DNA from: CAUZWH01 sp965247665
GTDB taxonomy: Bacteria > Pseudomonadota > Alphaproteobacteria > SHVV01
Reading direction: 5' to 3'
Length of the DNA stretch: 64,000 nt
Assembly: GCA_965247665.1 (NCBI GenBank)
Contig: CBDFHH010000002.1
Coordinates: 372,001 to 436,000 of the forward strand
The notes below the pieces were generated by a model, which ran no database searches, was not told the origin of the DNA, and was given only the letters and a program-made list of their open reading frames with translations. Below are positions 51,616-60,031 of this stretch, one piece after another (positions within the stretch are counted from its first letter, which is position 1; each line of letters begins with the position of its first letter). The translations under genes were made by a program, and so were the position numbers.

Positions 51616-52881
51616 TTAACGGTAAGCGTTTTCGGGCTCCATCCCCATCAGCTCGGCGTAGTACGACCAGAAACCGCGAATCGCGATGTCGCTGGCCTTG
51701 AAGGTGATGTCGGTGAGGATCTCGCCGCCGCCGCCCATTTCGATCACCGAGCATTCTTCGGGCTCGCGCAAGGGCGCGCGATGGGCGATCTCGACCGCCT
51801 CGCCGTCCTCCATCGAGATCAATCCGGCCGGGCCGATCAGGTTCGATTGCAACAGCCGGTGGCTGGTCATCTCGGCGTCGTCGTCCTGGTAGCCGAAAAC
51901 GGTCCAGTAGAGCTCGAACGCGTCCAGGCTCTTGGGCCGGATCTGCCGTGTCGCCAAGCTGTTGCGTATCTGCTGGATACAAGCGTTGGGGAAGATCGAG
52001 CAGATCGAGATCGAGATCCCGTCGTCATATTCCGGCTTGAACCGGACAAAGCTGTCGTCCGCCAGGGTCAGGGTGCCTTGCTTGACCTTGGCCTCCTGGT
52101 ACATGCGCTTGGCTTCTTCCTCGTCGTCGGTGCCTTCCTGGCTCCACGAGATATTGTGACGATGGCGCGGATCGAGCTTGGCGCCGCCGTTCTGGGTGAT
52201 TCGGGCGATGCCGAAGGTCGATTGGAACTCGTGCAGCAGGCTGCCGTGATACTGATCGCGCAGGTTCTCGTTGTAGAGCTTCCAGTTGCCGGCGATGTGT
52301 TGGCGTTGATACCCCAGCACCTTGATCGGCTTGTGCATGATGCGGTCGAGATGGGCGCGGTGGTTGGGCCCGAGATAGATCTCGAGCGGTTCGACCTCGT
52401 CGCCCCGGAAGCTGGCGAACAGGATACCGCGGTAGTCGTCGACTCGCAGCTTGCGCAAGGAGTGCTCGGCCTTGTCGAAATCGTCAGCCATGCCGCCCTT
52501 GCCATGAACGCCGCGCTGGAACGGCACGCCGATCAAATTGCCTTCGAGGTCGTAGCACCAGCGGTGATAGATGCAGGTGTGATCCTTGGTGTTGCCGTAG
52601 GTCTCGCGACGCACCATCGCGCCGCGATGGGCACAGCGGTTGACGAAGCAGTGGACCGCGCCATCCTCACCGCGGTTGTAGAAGACCGGCGTGTCGCCCA
52701 GCCACGAGGTGCGGAAATCGCCCGGGTTGGGGATCTCGCAGTCGAGCCCGAGGAACAGCCAGGTCGGACCACGGAAGATGCGTTGCATCTCCTGCTCGTA
52801 GATCTCGCCATCGTGATAGATGCCGAACGGCACCCGCGAGTAGTCCGGGCGCGGGAACATCAGGTCGGGTCCGTTTTTCAT
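51616..52881 (-). CDS. Aromatic-ring-hydroxylating dioxygenase alpha subunit (copy 2)
   Basis: This 421-residue alpha subunit has Rieske ligands C83, H85, C103 and H106, the bridging D209, iron ligands H212 and H217 in NENLRDQYHGSLLH and a probable Asp in ISMEDGEAVE. All catalytic positions are intact. It has no beta subunit of its own: the next gene downstream is alpha copy 1, 129 bases away. The ATG at 52881 follows GAGGTG. It may share the beta subunit coded further down the operon or act as an alpha-only oligomer. It is divergent from the RidA-like fusion gene. Confidence 0.93.
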   Translation of the reverse strand: MKNGPDLMFPRPDYSRVPFGIYHDGEIYEQEMQRIFRGPTWLFLGLDCEIPNPGDFRTSWLGDTPVFYNRGEDGAVHCFVNRCAHRGAMVRRETYGNTKDHTCIYHRWCYDLEGNLIGVPFQRGVHGKGGMADDFDKAEHSLRKLRVDDYRGILFASFRGDEVEPLEIYLGPNHRAHLDRIMHKPIKVLGYQRQHIAGNWKLYNENLRDQYHGSLLHEFQSTFGIARITQNGGAKLDPRHRHNISWSQEGTDDEEEAKRMYQEAKVKQGTLTLADDSFVRFKPEYDDGISISICSIFPNACIQQIRNSLATRQIRPKSLDAFELYWTVFGYQDDDAEMTSHRLLQSNLIGPAGLISMEDGEAVEIAHRAPLREPEECSVIEMGGGGEILTDITFKASDIAIRGFWSYYAELMGMEPENAYR

Positions 52882-53009
52882 GCCGGCACCTCGTGGCAAC
52901 GTTCTGCGCTCATGTTAGGGGCTTGGCTGAGCGGGGGCAACCAGCGCCCCTCGGAAGTCTGCGGCCGTCCCACCCGTCACCCAGCCATGCTTGAATATGC
53001 CGACTTCGG

Positions 53010-53018
53010 CTAGACTAG
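53010..53018. repeat. CTAG repeat, shorter copy
   Basis: CTAGACTAG, two CTAG words at 5-base spacing, lies in the 161-base divergent gap between dioxygenase alpha copy 2 and the RidA-like fusion. It matches the first nine bases of the repeat at 30528-30541. Confidence 0.4.
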
Positions 53019-53042
53019 TTCCCACGCAATAGGATCACCACC

Positions 53043-53873
53043 GTGACCGGCAACAGATACTTCAACCCCGACGGCGTGGCGCTGCCCGGCGGCAACTACA
53101 TGCACGGCGCCGAATACCCGCCCGGATCGCGCATCCTCTACACCGCCGGCCAAGTCGCCGCGAGACCGGACGGCGTAACACCGGTTGATTTCTTCGAGCA
53201 GGCCGACATCATCTGGGACAGAATCGCCAGGGTCGTACGCGACGCCGGTATGACCGCGGACGACATCATCCGGATCAACCACTTTCTGGTGGCGCCCGAT
53301 GTCATGGACGATCCCTTCGCCGAGCTCGTTGTCCCCTACGACGACGGTGTCGCCAAAAAGTATCTCGGCGACACGCGGCCGGCGTCGACGCTGCTGTTCG
53401 TTCCGGGACTGGCGGCGCCGCAATACCGGCTTGAGGTGGAGGTGGTCGCGGCAGCCGCGGCAGGCGTTGACGATACCAGCGAAACCATCCGCTGCTTCGA
53501 TCCGGACGACGTCGCACCGCCGATCGGTGCCTACAGCCAGGGCGCCGTGATCGCCGCCGGCGCCCGCCTGCTGCACACCGCGGGCCAAGTCGGCGCTGCT
53601 GCCGACGGCTCAATTCCGGACGATTTTACGGCTCAAGCCGACAACGCGTTCCACAATTTGGTCGGCGTGCTGGCCGGGGACGGCATGGGTCCCGAGAACA
53701 TCGCCAAGATCCGGGTCTTCCTGACCGACATGGACCACCTCGAGGCTTACCGCGAGGCCCGTACCAGCTATCTCGGCGATGCACGGCCGGCGTCGACCCT
53801 GATCGAGATCGAGGCGCTGGCGATGCCCGAGCTCAAGATCGAGATCGAAGCGGTCGGGGCCAAGCTGCCATGA
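53043..53873 (+). CDS. Tandem RidA-RidA fusion protein
   Basis: This 276-residue protein consists of two RidA-fold modules, about residues 1-135 (TAGQVAARPDGVTP, RPASTLLFV, LEVEVVAA) and 150-276 (TAGQVGAAADGS, RPASTLIEIEAL, IEIEAVGA). Single RidA proteins form trimers, so a fusion of two must build a different oligomer. Neither module has the canonical substrate arginine in the RPAST block. The start is GTG at 53043, with AGGATC upstream. The stop overlaps the next RidA-like gene as ATGA. It is divergent from the dioxygenase operon. Confidence 0.88.
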   Translation: MTGNRYFNPDGVALPGGNYMHGAEYPPGSRILYTAGQVAARPDGVTPVDFFEQADIIWDRIARVVRDAGMTADDIIRINHFLVAPDVMDDPFAELVVPYDDGVAKKYLGDTRPASTLLFVPGLAAPQYRLEVEVVAAAAAGVDDTSETIRCFDPDDVAPPIGAYSQGAVIAAGARLLHTAGQVGAAADGSIPDDFTAQADNAFHNLVGVLAGDGMGPENIAKIRVFLTDMDHLEAYREARTSYLGDARPASTLIEIEALAMPELKIEIEAVGAKLP

Positions 53874-54262
53874 GCGCGCGTGTCTTCAACCCCGATGGCG
53901 TTCCGGCGCCGCTCGCCGCCTACCGCCACGGCGCGCGCATACCGTCGCAGGCGCGCTTGCTGCACTCCGCCGGTCAGATCGGCCGCTGGCCGGACGATCG
54001 CGAGAGCCCGCCGACATTTCGCGGGCAAGCCGAGGCGGTGTGGGACCGGCTGACCAAGATCCTCGCCGCCGCGGATCTGGCGCTGACCGACATCGTCAAG
54101 ATCAACTTCTATCTGACCGACGCCGCCGATGTCGTTGTCAACCGCGAGGTGTTCACCAAGGTGCTCGGTGACCACCGCCCGCCGACCACGCTGGTCGTCG
54201 TCAGCCGGTTGACGCTGCCGGAATACAAGATCGAGATCGAAGTGGTCGCGGCGGATCGGTAG
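53870..54262 (+). CDS. RidA-like protein coupled to the RidA-RidA fusion
   Basis: This 130-residue protein is a single RidA-fold module (HSAGQIGRWPDD, LTKILAAADLALTDIVKINF, DHRPPTTLVVV). The key block reads RPPTTLVVV, without the canonical arginine. It overlaps the fusion gene by four bases, so the two products are made together. Two fusion modules plus this one give three modules, the number in a RidA trimer, so they could assemble as a pseudo-trimer. The role is probably in the neighbouring ring-degradation pathway. Confidence 0.88.
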   Translation: MSARVFNPDGVPAPLAAYRHGARIPSQARLLHSAGQIGRWPDDRESPPTFRGQAEAVWDRLTKILAAADLALTDIVKINFYLTDAADVVVNREVFTKVLGDHRPPTTLVVVSRLTLPEYKIEIEVVAADR

Positions 54263-54419
54263 ATCGGCCCGTAATCGTGCTTCGGGTTGGGGCACGGGCG
54301 CGCTTCATACTCAATCATCGCCCTGCGCGTGACGCGGGGCCTTGGAACACGATCGCATCAGGAGTCGCGATCGGTTGCGTCCGGCTCCCGCATAACCGTC
54401 GGCTCCCGCTTCCATGGGT

Positions 54420-54436
54420 GCCGGATCAAGTCCGGC
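54420..54436. repeat. REP-like palindrome, second copy
   Basis: GCCGGA and TCCGGC pair around TCAAG. Read on the minus strand, it matches the element at 28659-28677 (CCGG-n-CTTGA-n-CCGGCA followed by a C-rich flank). It lies in the 234-base gap between the convergent RidA-like and dioxygenase alpha copy 3 genes, which holds no other feature. Confidence 0.5.
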
Positions 54437-54496
54437 TCGATGACTTTGGATTGTGATGCACCGCTACGAGATCGGCGCGGCGGCGGCCCAACGCCG

Positions 54497-55744
54497 CTAC
54501 CGCACCGGATTGGCCGGCTCGTAGTCCATCAGCTCGGCGTAGTAGGACCAGAAGCCGCGCAGCGGGATGTCGCTGACCTTGATCTCGACGTTGGTCGGGA
54601 TCTCGCCGCCGCCGCCCATCTCGATGATCGACATTTCGTCCTTGTCGCGGCGGGTGCCGTGATGGGCGATCTCGACCGCCTCGCCATCCTCCATCGAGAC
54701 CAGCCCGGCCGGGCCGATCAGGTTCGACTGCAGCAGGCGGTGCCGCGTCATCTCCTCGTCGTCATCCCGGTAGCCAAAGATCGTCCAGTAGAGCTCGCAA
54801 CCGTCCGGGCTCTTGGGCCGGATCTGCCGCGTCGCCAGACTGTTGCGGATCTGCTGGAAGCAGGCGTTGGGGAACACCGAGCAGATGGTGATCGACAACG
54901 CGTCGTCGTATTCACGGCGGTAGCCGATATAGGAATCGTCCTTGAGCGGCTTGAGGTCGAACGTGACGCCGGCGTCGGCATAGAGTTTGTCGGCGTCCTC
55001 GCCGGCGTCGCTGCCCTCTTCGCTCCAGGAAATGCTGTGGCGGTGGCGCGGGTCCATCCAGGCACCGCCGTTCTGTGTCACCCGCGAGAACTGGAACGTG
55101 GTCAGAAACGAGTGCAGCAGGCTGCCGTGATACTGGTCGCGGATGTTCTCGTTGTAGAATTTCCAGTTGCCGTGCAGGAACTGGCGCTGATAGCCCAACA
55201 CCCTGAGCGGTTTTTCAAACAGCCGCTTGAGATGGCGCGCATGGTTGGGGCCGAGATAGTCGACCAGCGGCTCGACCGAATCGCCTTGGAAGGTCGCGAA
55301 CAACACGCCGTGATAGCTCTGGACACGCAACTTTCTCAGGCTGTGCTCGGCCCGGGTGAAATCGTGCGCCATGCCGCCCTTGCCGTGGACGCCGCGTTGG
55401 AACGGCACGCCGATCAGGTTGCCTTCGAGGTCGTAGCACCAGCGGTGGTAGATGCAGGTGTGGTCGGCGGCATTGCCCCAGGCCTCGCGGCGCACGATGG
55501 CGCCGCGATGGGCGCAGCGGTTGACGAAGGCATGCACCTCGCCGTCGTGGCCCCGGTTGTAGATTACCGGCGTATCGCCCAGCCAAGAGCTACGAAAATC
55601 GCCAGGGTTTGGGATTTCTGCTTCGAGCCCGAGGAACAGCCAGGTCGGGCCGCGGAACACCCGCTCCTGCTCGCGCTCGTAGACGTCCTGATCGTGATAA
55701 ACGGCGTAACGAACGCGGGAATAGTCGTTTTTGGGAAAATGCAT
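54497..55744 (-). CDS. Aromatic-ring-hydroxylating dioxygenase alpha subunit (copy 3)
   Basis: This 415-residue alpha subunit has Rieske ligands C77, H79, C97 and H100, the bridging D203, iron ligands H206 and H211 in NENIRDQYHGSLLH and a probable Asp in VSMEDGEAVE. It is complete and closely similar to copies 1 and 2 but lacks their short N-terminal extension. No beta subunit follows. It ends an operon with an SDR, an NDP-forming acyl-CoA synthetase and an acyl-CoA dehydrogenase, which suggests that its substrate may enter or leave as a CoA ester or free acid. Confidence 0.93.
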   Translation of the reverse strand: MHFPKNDYSRVRYAVYHDQDVYEREQERVFRGPTWLFLGLEAEIPNPGDFRSSWLGDTPVIYNRGHDGEVHAFVNRCAHRGAIVRREAWGNAADHTCIYHRWCYDLEGNLIGVPFQRGVHGKGGMAHDFTRAEHSLRKLRVQSYHGVLFATFQGDSVEPLVDYLGPNHARHLKRLFEKPLRVLGYQRQFLHGNWKFYNENIRDQYHGSLLHSFLTTFQFSRVTQNGGAWMDPRHRHSISWSEEGSDAGEDADKLYADAGVTFDLKPLKDDSYIGYRREYDDALSITICSVFPNACFQQIRNSLATRQIRPKSPDGCELYWTIFGYRDDDEEMTRHRLLQSNLIGPAGLVSMEDGEAVEIAHHGTRRDKDEMSIIEMGGGGEIPTNVEIKVSDIPLRGFWSYYAELMDYEPANPVR

Positions 55745-55826
55745 ATCGGAGGTAAGATCTCGGATGACGGAGCCGGGGATGGCATTCTATCCCATCTAAC
55801 GTCCGATATCCGGCATCCGACATCGG

Positions 55827-56531
55827 TTAGAAGGGATACTTCTCCCCCTCGTGGGAGAAGAACGCACCGCTGTCTTCCGGCGTCAGGCGATCGATGATCC
55901 GACGCATCCATCCCACCGACTCCGCGGTCGAGTAGGTCGCGTTGTCGCCGCCCATGCGGGTACGCACCCAACCGGGGCACAGCGATCCCGTGAGGATGCC
56001 GCGTGGTGCCAGCTCCGCCGCCATGGTCCGCATCACCATGTTCAGTGCGGCCTTGGTGACGCGGTAGGGATAGTAGGGTCCGCGCAGATCGAAGGTGCGG
56101 TCGGCGGCCGTGGCAAAGGTGATGCTGCCGAGGCGACTGCTGATGCCGATGATTTTTTTCTGTTCGCTGGCGGCAACGTTCTCGACCAGCGCTTCGGCGA
56201 TCTTCAGCGGCGCCATCGTGTTGATCCGGAAGATTTCGGCGAAGATATCGTAATCGATGTTGCCGATTCCCTGCGGCCGCTTGGTGCGCCCCGCATTGAG
56301 AATGAGAATGTCGATCGGGTTGCCGTCGAGGTCGGCAGCCAGCCGGTCGACTGCGTCGAAGTCGGCGACGTCGAGCGCCCGCACCTCGATATCGCCGGCC
56401 AGCGCCTTGAGATCGTCGGCGGCCTCGGGCCGGCGGCAGGTCGCAACCACACGCCAATTTTCATTGGCGTATTGGCGCGCGAATTCGAGCCCGAGGCCGC
56501 TGTTCGAGCCGGTGATCAGCACGGTCGACAT
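55827..56531 (-). CDS. Short-chain dehydrogenase/reductase
   Basis: This 234-residue SDR has the cofactor motif TGSNSGLGLEFARQ at residue 7, NAGR near residue 86, the catalytic serine in GISSRLGS and the YRVTK active-site pair. An arginine-rich RRPE after the second strand suggests preference for NADP(H). GGAGG inside the end of the upstream synthetase gene serves as ribosome site, and the two genes touch without a gap. It could oxidise a cis-dihydrodiol or reduce a keto group; it resembles CsgA/sniffer-like SDRs more than classic diol dehydrogenases. Confidence 0.88.
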   Translation of the reverse strand: MSTVLITGSNSGLGLEFARQYANENWRVVATCRRPEAADDLKALAGDIEVRALDVADFDAVDRLAADLDGNPIDILILNAGRTKRPQGIGNIDYDIFAEIFRINTMAPLKIAEALVENVAASEQKKIIGISSRLGSITFATAADRTFDLRGPYYPYRVTKAALNMVMRTMAAELAPRGILTGSLCPGWVRTRMGGDNATYSTAESVGWMRRIIDRLTPEDSGAFFSHEGEKYPF

Positions 56532-58643
56532 TTATTCCTCCATCAAGCGTAGAAGCCCGTCGACCGCGACCACCCCGGAACCTTCGGGGCGCACGATCAG
56601 CGGATTGATCTCGGCTTCCGCCACCCGCGGCTCCACCCACGCCAAGCTCGACATCCCCACGATCGCCCGCGCCAGCGCCTCGGCGTCGCCGGGACGCCGG
56701 CCTCGGAGGCCGCGGATCACCGCCAGGCCGCGCACTTCGCTGATCATCTCTCGCGCTTCATCGAGGGAGACCGGCGCCAGCCGCACCGCGGTATCGTCAT
56801 AGAGCTCGGCGTAGATGCCGCCGGCACCGACGGTCACGATCGGGCCGGCCTGCGGGTCGCGGACGAAGCCGACCAGTGCCTCGGCCAACCCCGTTTCCAT
56901 GCGCTGCACGAGGATGCCATCGAGAGCGAGAGCGGAATGGCGGCGGGCAAGCCGGTCGCGAATCGCGCCGATCGCGGTGCGCAGCGCATCGGCGTTACCG
57001 ACTTCGAGGACCACGCCGCCGGCCTCCGATTTGTGAGCGAGCCCAGCCGCCATCGCCTTGACCGCCACGGGGTACTCGAAATCGATCTGCGGCTTAGCGT
57101 TCGCGGGATCGACGACGGTAGCCGCGACCGCTTCGATCCCAATTGCCGCGAACACCTCCAGCGCCTGCGCTTCGTCGGGTCGACCGCGGATCGCTTTCAG
57201 CACGCCGCATGCGCGTTCGACATCGGCAGGTGCGACCTCGCCGCGCGGTGCGCGCCAATGGAATAGCGAGGTGATGGCGTCGGCGGTTCCTTCGGGGCTG
57301 CGAAACGCGGCGATCCCCTTGCCGATCAGCATGCGCCGCGAGTCTTCGGCGGGCGGCACGATATAGGCCGCCAGCGGCTTTTCGGACCCCGCGAATTCGG
57401 CGATCGGGTTGACCGACAGATGCGGGTAGAATTGCGCCGTCGACCCGGCGACCATGATCACGGCATCGGTGTCGGGGTTGGCGAGCACGGAGTCGATCGC
57501 TTCGACGACGATGTCGTGGCGGATACCGGCCGCGGTGAGATCGACCATCGTGCTGGGTTGCACCGGAATCCCTTTGGCGCCGCATCGCTTGATGACCTCA
57601 TCGCTGGGTCCGACCAGCCGCAGCCCCTGGCGGCCGAGTCGGTCGACCACCATCGCACCGCCACCGCCGGTTGTGGTGATGACGCTGATGCCGGCGTCGC
57701 GCTTAGCCAGCGGCGTCGCCGGGGGCCGCCGCTTGGCCACCAGCGGCGCGATATCGAGCAGGGTCTCAAACAAATCGACTCGCAACAAACCGTGCGCGGC
57801 GAAGAACGCGTCGACGGCGGCGTCTGGCCCGACCAAGGCGCCGGTGTGCGACACCGCTGCCGTGCGTCCAGCCTCGGATCGGCCGAGCTTGTAGACCACG
57901 ATCGGCTTGCCCGCCTCGTGAGCAGCGTGGGCGAAAGCGACGATGCGGTCACGATCGCGGAACGTCTCCAGGAACAACAGGAACAGATCGGTCGCGGGGT
58001 CGTCGACACAGGCCAAGCCGATTTCACCGATCGTGAGGTCCGCCTCGTTACCGACTGAGATCAGCTTGGCAAAGCCGACTTCGAGATCGCGGCCACGCGA
58101 CAGGATAGTGCCGGTCAGGCTGCCGCTTTGGGAGATCACCGTGATGTTGCCGGGAATCAGACGGTCGAGCTCAAGCACGTTGGCGGCGCTGAGAGCGAGC
58201 TTATGGTGCGGGTTGATCATACCCACGCAGTTAGGCCCGACCACGCGCATACCGGCCTGTTGCGCAATTCCGACCAGCCGCTGCTGGCGCGCCACGCCTT
58301 CGGGCCCAGCTTCGGCAAAGCCGCCGGCAAACACGGTGACGACGCAGACTCCGGCCGCCGCGCATTCCTCCACCACGGTTTCCACCGCCTCGGTCGGCAA
58401 CAGCACGAACACGTGCTCGGGGACCTCGGGCAATGCCCGCAGATTGGGATAGGCGTCGTGACCGAGCACGGTGTCGCGGTTGGCGTTGATTGGGTAGGCG
58501 CGTCCTTCGAAGCCGTGCTTCAGCAGGAAATGAAACGGCCGCCCGGCCATTTTCCGGATGTCGTTAGAGGCGCCGTAAAACGCCACCGAGCTTGGCGAGA
58601 ACAGCGGCCCGAGCAGATCGCCGCCGCTAGCCGGACCGGTCAT
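56532..58643 (-). CDS. Acyl-CoA synthetase, NDP-forming type (CoA-binding plus ATP-grasp domains)
   Basis: This 703-residue protein has a CoA-binding domain (about residues 10-140, VAFYGASNDIRKMAGRPFHF), a ligase-CoA domain with the phosphohistidine motif AAVSHTGAL near residue 260, and a C-terminal ATP-grasp domain (about residues 470-700, VAVKAMAAGLAHKSEAGGVV and AEINPLIV). It forms acyl-CoA from acid, CoA and ATP with ADP as product, or runs backwards to make ATP. The start at 58643 gives MTGPASGGDLLGPLFSPSSV. Substrate unknown. It is coupled to the SDR gene. Confidence 0.92.
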   Translation of the reverse strand: MTGPASGGDLLGPLFSPSSVAFYGASNDIRKMAGRPFHFLLKHGFEGRAYPINANRDTVLGHDAYPNLRALPEVPEHVFVLLPTEAVETVVEECAAAGVCVVTVFAGGFAEAGPEGVARQQRLVGIAQQAGMRVVGPNCVGMINPHHKLALSAANVLELDRLIPGNITVISQSGSLTGTILSRGRDLEVGFAKLISVGNEADLTIGEIGLACVDDPATDLFLLFLETFRDRDRIVAFAHAAHEAGKPIVVYKLGRSEAGRTAAVSHTGALVGPDAAVDAFFAAHGLLRVDLFETLLDIAPLVAKRRPPATPLAKRDAGISVITTTGGGGAMVVDRLGRQGLRLVGPSDEVIKRCGAKGIPVQPSTMVDLTAAGIRHDIVVEAIDSVLANPDTDAVIMVAGSTAQFYPHLSVNPIAEFAGSEKPLAAYIVPPAEDSRRMLIGKGIAAFRSPEGTADAITSLFHWRAPRGEVAPADVERACGVLKAIRGRPDEAQALEVFAAIGIEAVAATVVDPANAKPQIDFEYPVAVKAMAAGLAHKSEAGGVVLEVGNADALRTAIGAIRDRLARRHSALALDGILVQRMETGLAEALVGFVRDPQAGPIVTVGAGGIYAELYDDTAVRLAPVSLDEAREMISEVRGLAVIRGLRGRRPGDAEALARAIVGMSSLAWVEPRVAEAEINPLIVRPEGSGVVAVDGLLRLMEE

Positions 58644-58675
58644 GGTCGTCGCGCGAACCGAGCCGCTTGTCTTCG

Positions 58676-59839
58676 CTACGCCGCGCCGGGCTGGAGCGGG
58701 CGCTGCGGAAAACGGCGCTGGAACACACCTTCGGCAATGCGGTTCTTCATTATTTCCAGCGATCCGCCGGCAATCTGCATGCCGCGCACCCGCCGCATGC
58801 AGTAGTCGATCAGCGTTTCTTCGCTGAAGCCCATCGCCCCGAGCACCTGCATCGCTTCGTTGGCGACGTCGAAACCATATTCGTTGCACATATGCTTGGC
58901 CATCGACGTATCCATCGCCGAGGGCAGCCCGGGGTCACCCGCGACCGCGGCCTTGTAGAGCATGAGCTGAGCCGATTCGAGCTTCATCGCCATCTCGGCG
59001 AACTTCCACTGGATACCCTGGAAATCGCACAGCGGCCGGTCGAATGCCTTGCGCACGGTCGCATGCTCGCGGGCGATGTTGAAAGCGTGGCGACCGAACG
59101 CCAGCGAGCGCGCGCTGTTGCCGATACGCTCGGCGTTGAAGCCGGCCATCTGCTTGCGAAACCCGCCTTCCTTGAGCAGCACGTCCTCGGGCGGGACAAA
59201 CACGTCTTCAAAATAGACCTGCCGCCAACCTTCTCCGGTCATGAACTTCGACGGTTCGCCGAACGACACGCCGTCGGCCTTGAAGTCGATCAGCACCGAG
59301 CCGATACCGTCGGTGCCGGGCCCAAAGCGAACGTAGGCGAGCACGGTGGTCGCATCCATGCTGTGGCTCGTAAAGATCTTGGTGCCGTTGACGCGGTAGC
59401 CGTTGCCATCGAGCCGGGCCGAGGTTTTGAGATCGGTCAGCGCCGACCCGGCGTCCGGTTCGGTCATGCCGATGGAGATCAGGGCATCGCCCTCCAGCAC
59501 CGGTCTGAGGTGTGCCTCCTTTTGGGCGGGTGTCCCGTATTCCGACAGCGTCCGCGCCGGACCAAAACTGCCCGCCTGGATCACGTCGGAACTGCGCGGA
59601 CAGACCAGGGCGACCTGCTCGATCGCGAGCACCGCATCCATCAATGTGCCGCCCTGTCCGCCATCCTCCTGGCGCATCGTGATCCCGAGCAGCCCTTGCT
59701 TCGACATGAGCCTGGCGACATCCCAGGGGTAGGCCGGCGTTCGAGCTCGCGCCAAAGCCCCGGTCGCGAGATGATCTTCCGCAAATCGGCGCACCGAATC
59801 ACGGAACATCCTCTGATCTTCTTTGAGTTCGAAGTCCAT
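58676..59839 (-). CDS. Acyl-CoA dehydrogenase
   Basis: This 387-residue flavoprotein has the acyl-CoA dehydrogenase fold: IGMTEPDAGSALTDLKTSAR near residue 122, the FAD-binding FQGIQWKFAEMAMKLESAQL and the C-terminal QVLGAMGFSEETLIDYCMRR. The end block reads IAGGSLEI, with glycine where short-chain enzymes keep the catalytic glutamate, so the base may sit elsewhere as in some family members. It lies 32 bases before the synthetase gene and starts that operon. It probably makes an alpha,beta-unsaturated acyl-CoA. Confidence 0.92.
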   Translation of the reverse strand: MDFELKEDQRMFRDSVRRFAEDHLATGALARARTPAYPWDVARLMSKQGLLGITMRQEDGGQGGTLMDAVLAIEQVALVCPRSSDVIQAGSFGPARTLSEYGTPAQKEAHLRPVLEGDALISIGMTEPDAGSALTDLKTSARLDGNGYRVNGTKIFTSHSMDATTVLAYVRFGPGTDGIGSVLIDFKADGVSFGEPSKFMTGEGWRQVYFEDVFVPPEDVLLKEGGFRKQMAGFNAERIGNSARSLAFGRHAFNIAREHATVRKAFDRPLCDFQGIQWKFAEMAMKLESAQLMLYKAAVAGDPGLPSAMDTSMAKHMCNEYGFDVANEAMQVLGAMGFSEETLIDYCMRRVRGMQIAGGSLEIMKNRIAEGVFQRRFPQRPLQPGAA

Positions 59840-59973
59840 CAATCAGTATCGGGCTTGGGATCCAAGACCGGATGCGCGGTCAACCCAGCTTCAAGATAAC
59901 CGGCATGGTCGTGACCCGCTGAACGCACTGCCGCGGTTGGTCTTGAACAAATCATGACCCGTCCCTGAAAGGA

Positions 59974-60006
59974 CGCCCCGGCGAACCTTATCGGTTGGCC
60001 GGGGCG
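59974..60006 (-). terminator. Terminator hairpin after the GcvT-like gene
   Basis: CGCCCCGGC pairs perfectly with GCCGGGGCG, and inside the loop AACC pairs with GGTT around TTATC, giving a long two-part stem. On the minus strand it lies 25 bases after the stop at 60032 and is followed by CCTTTC, a short T-tract. It separates the methyl-group operon from the acyl-CoA dehydrogenase operon. Confidence 0.6.
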
Positions 60007-60031
60007 GGACGATGATGAGCGAGCCGGACAC

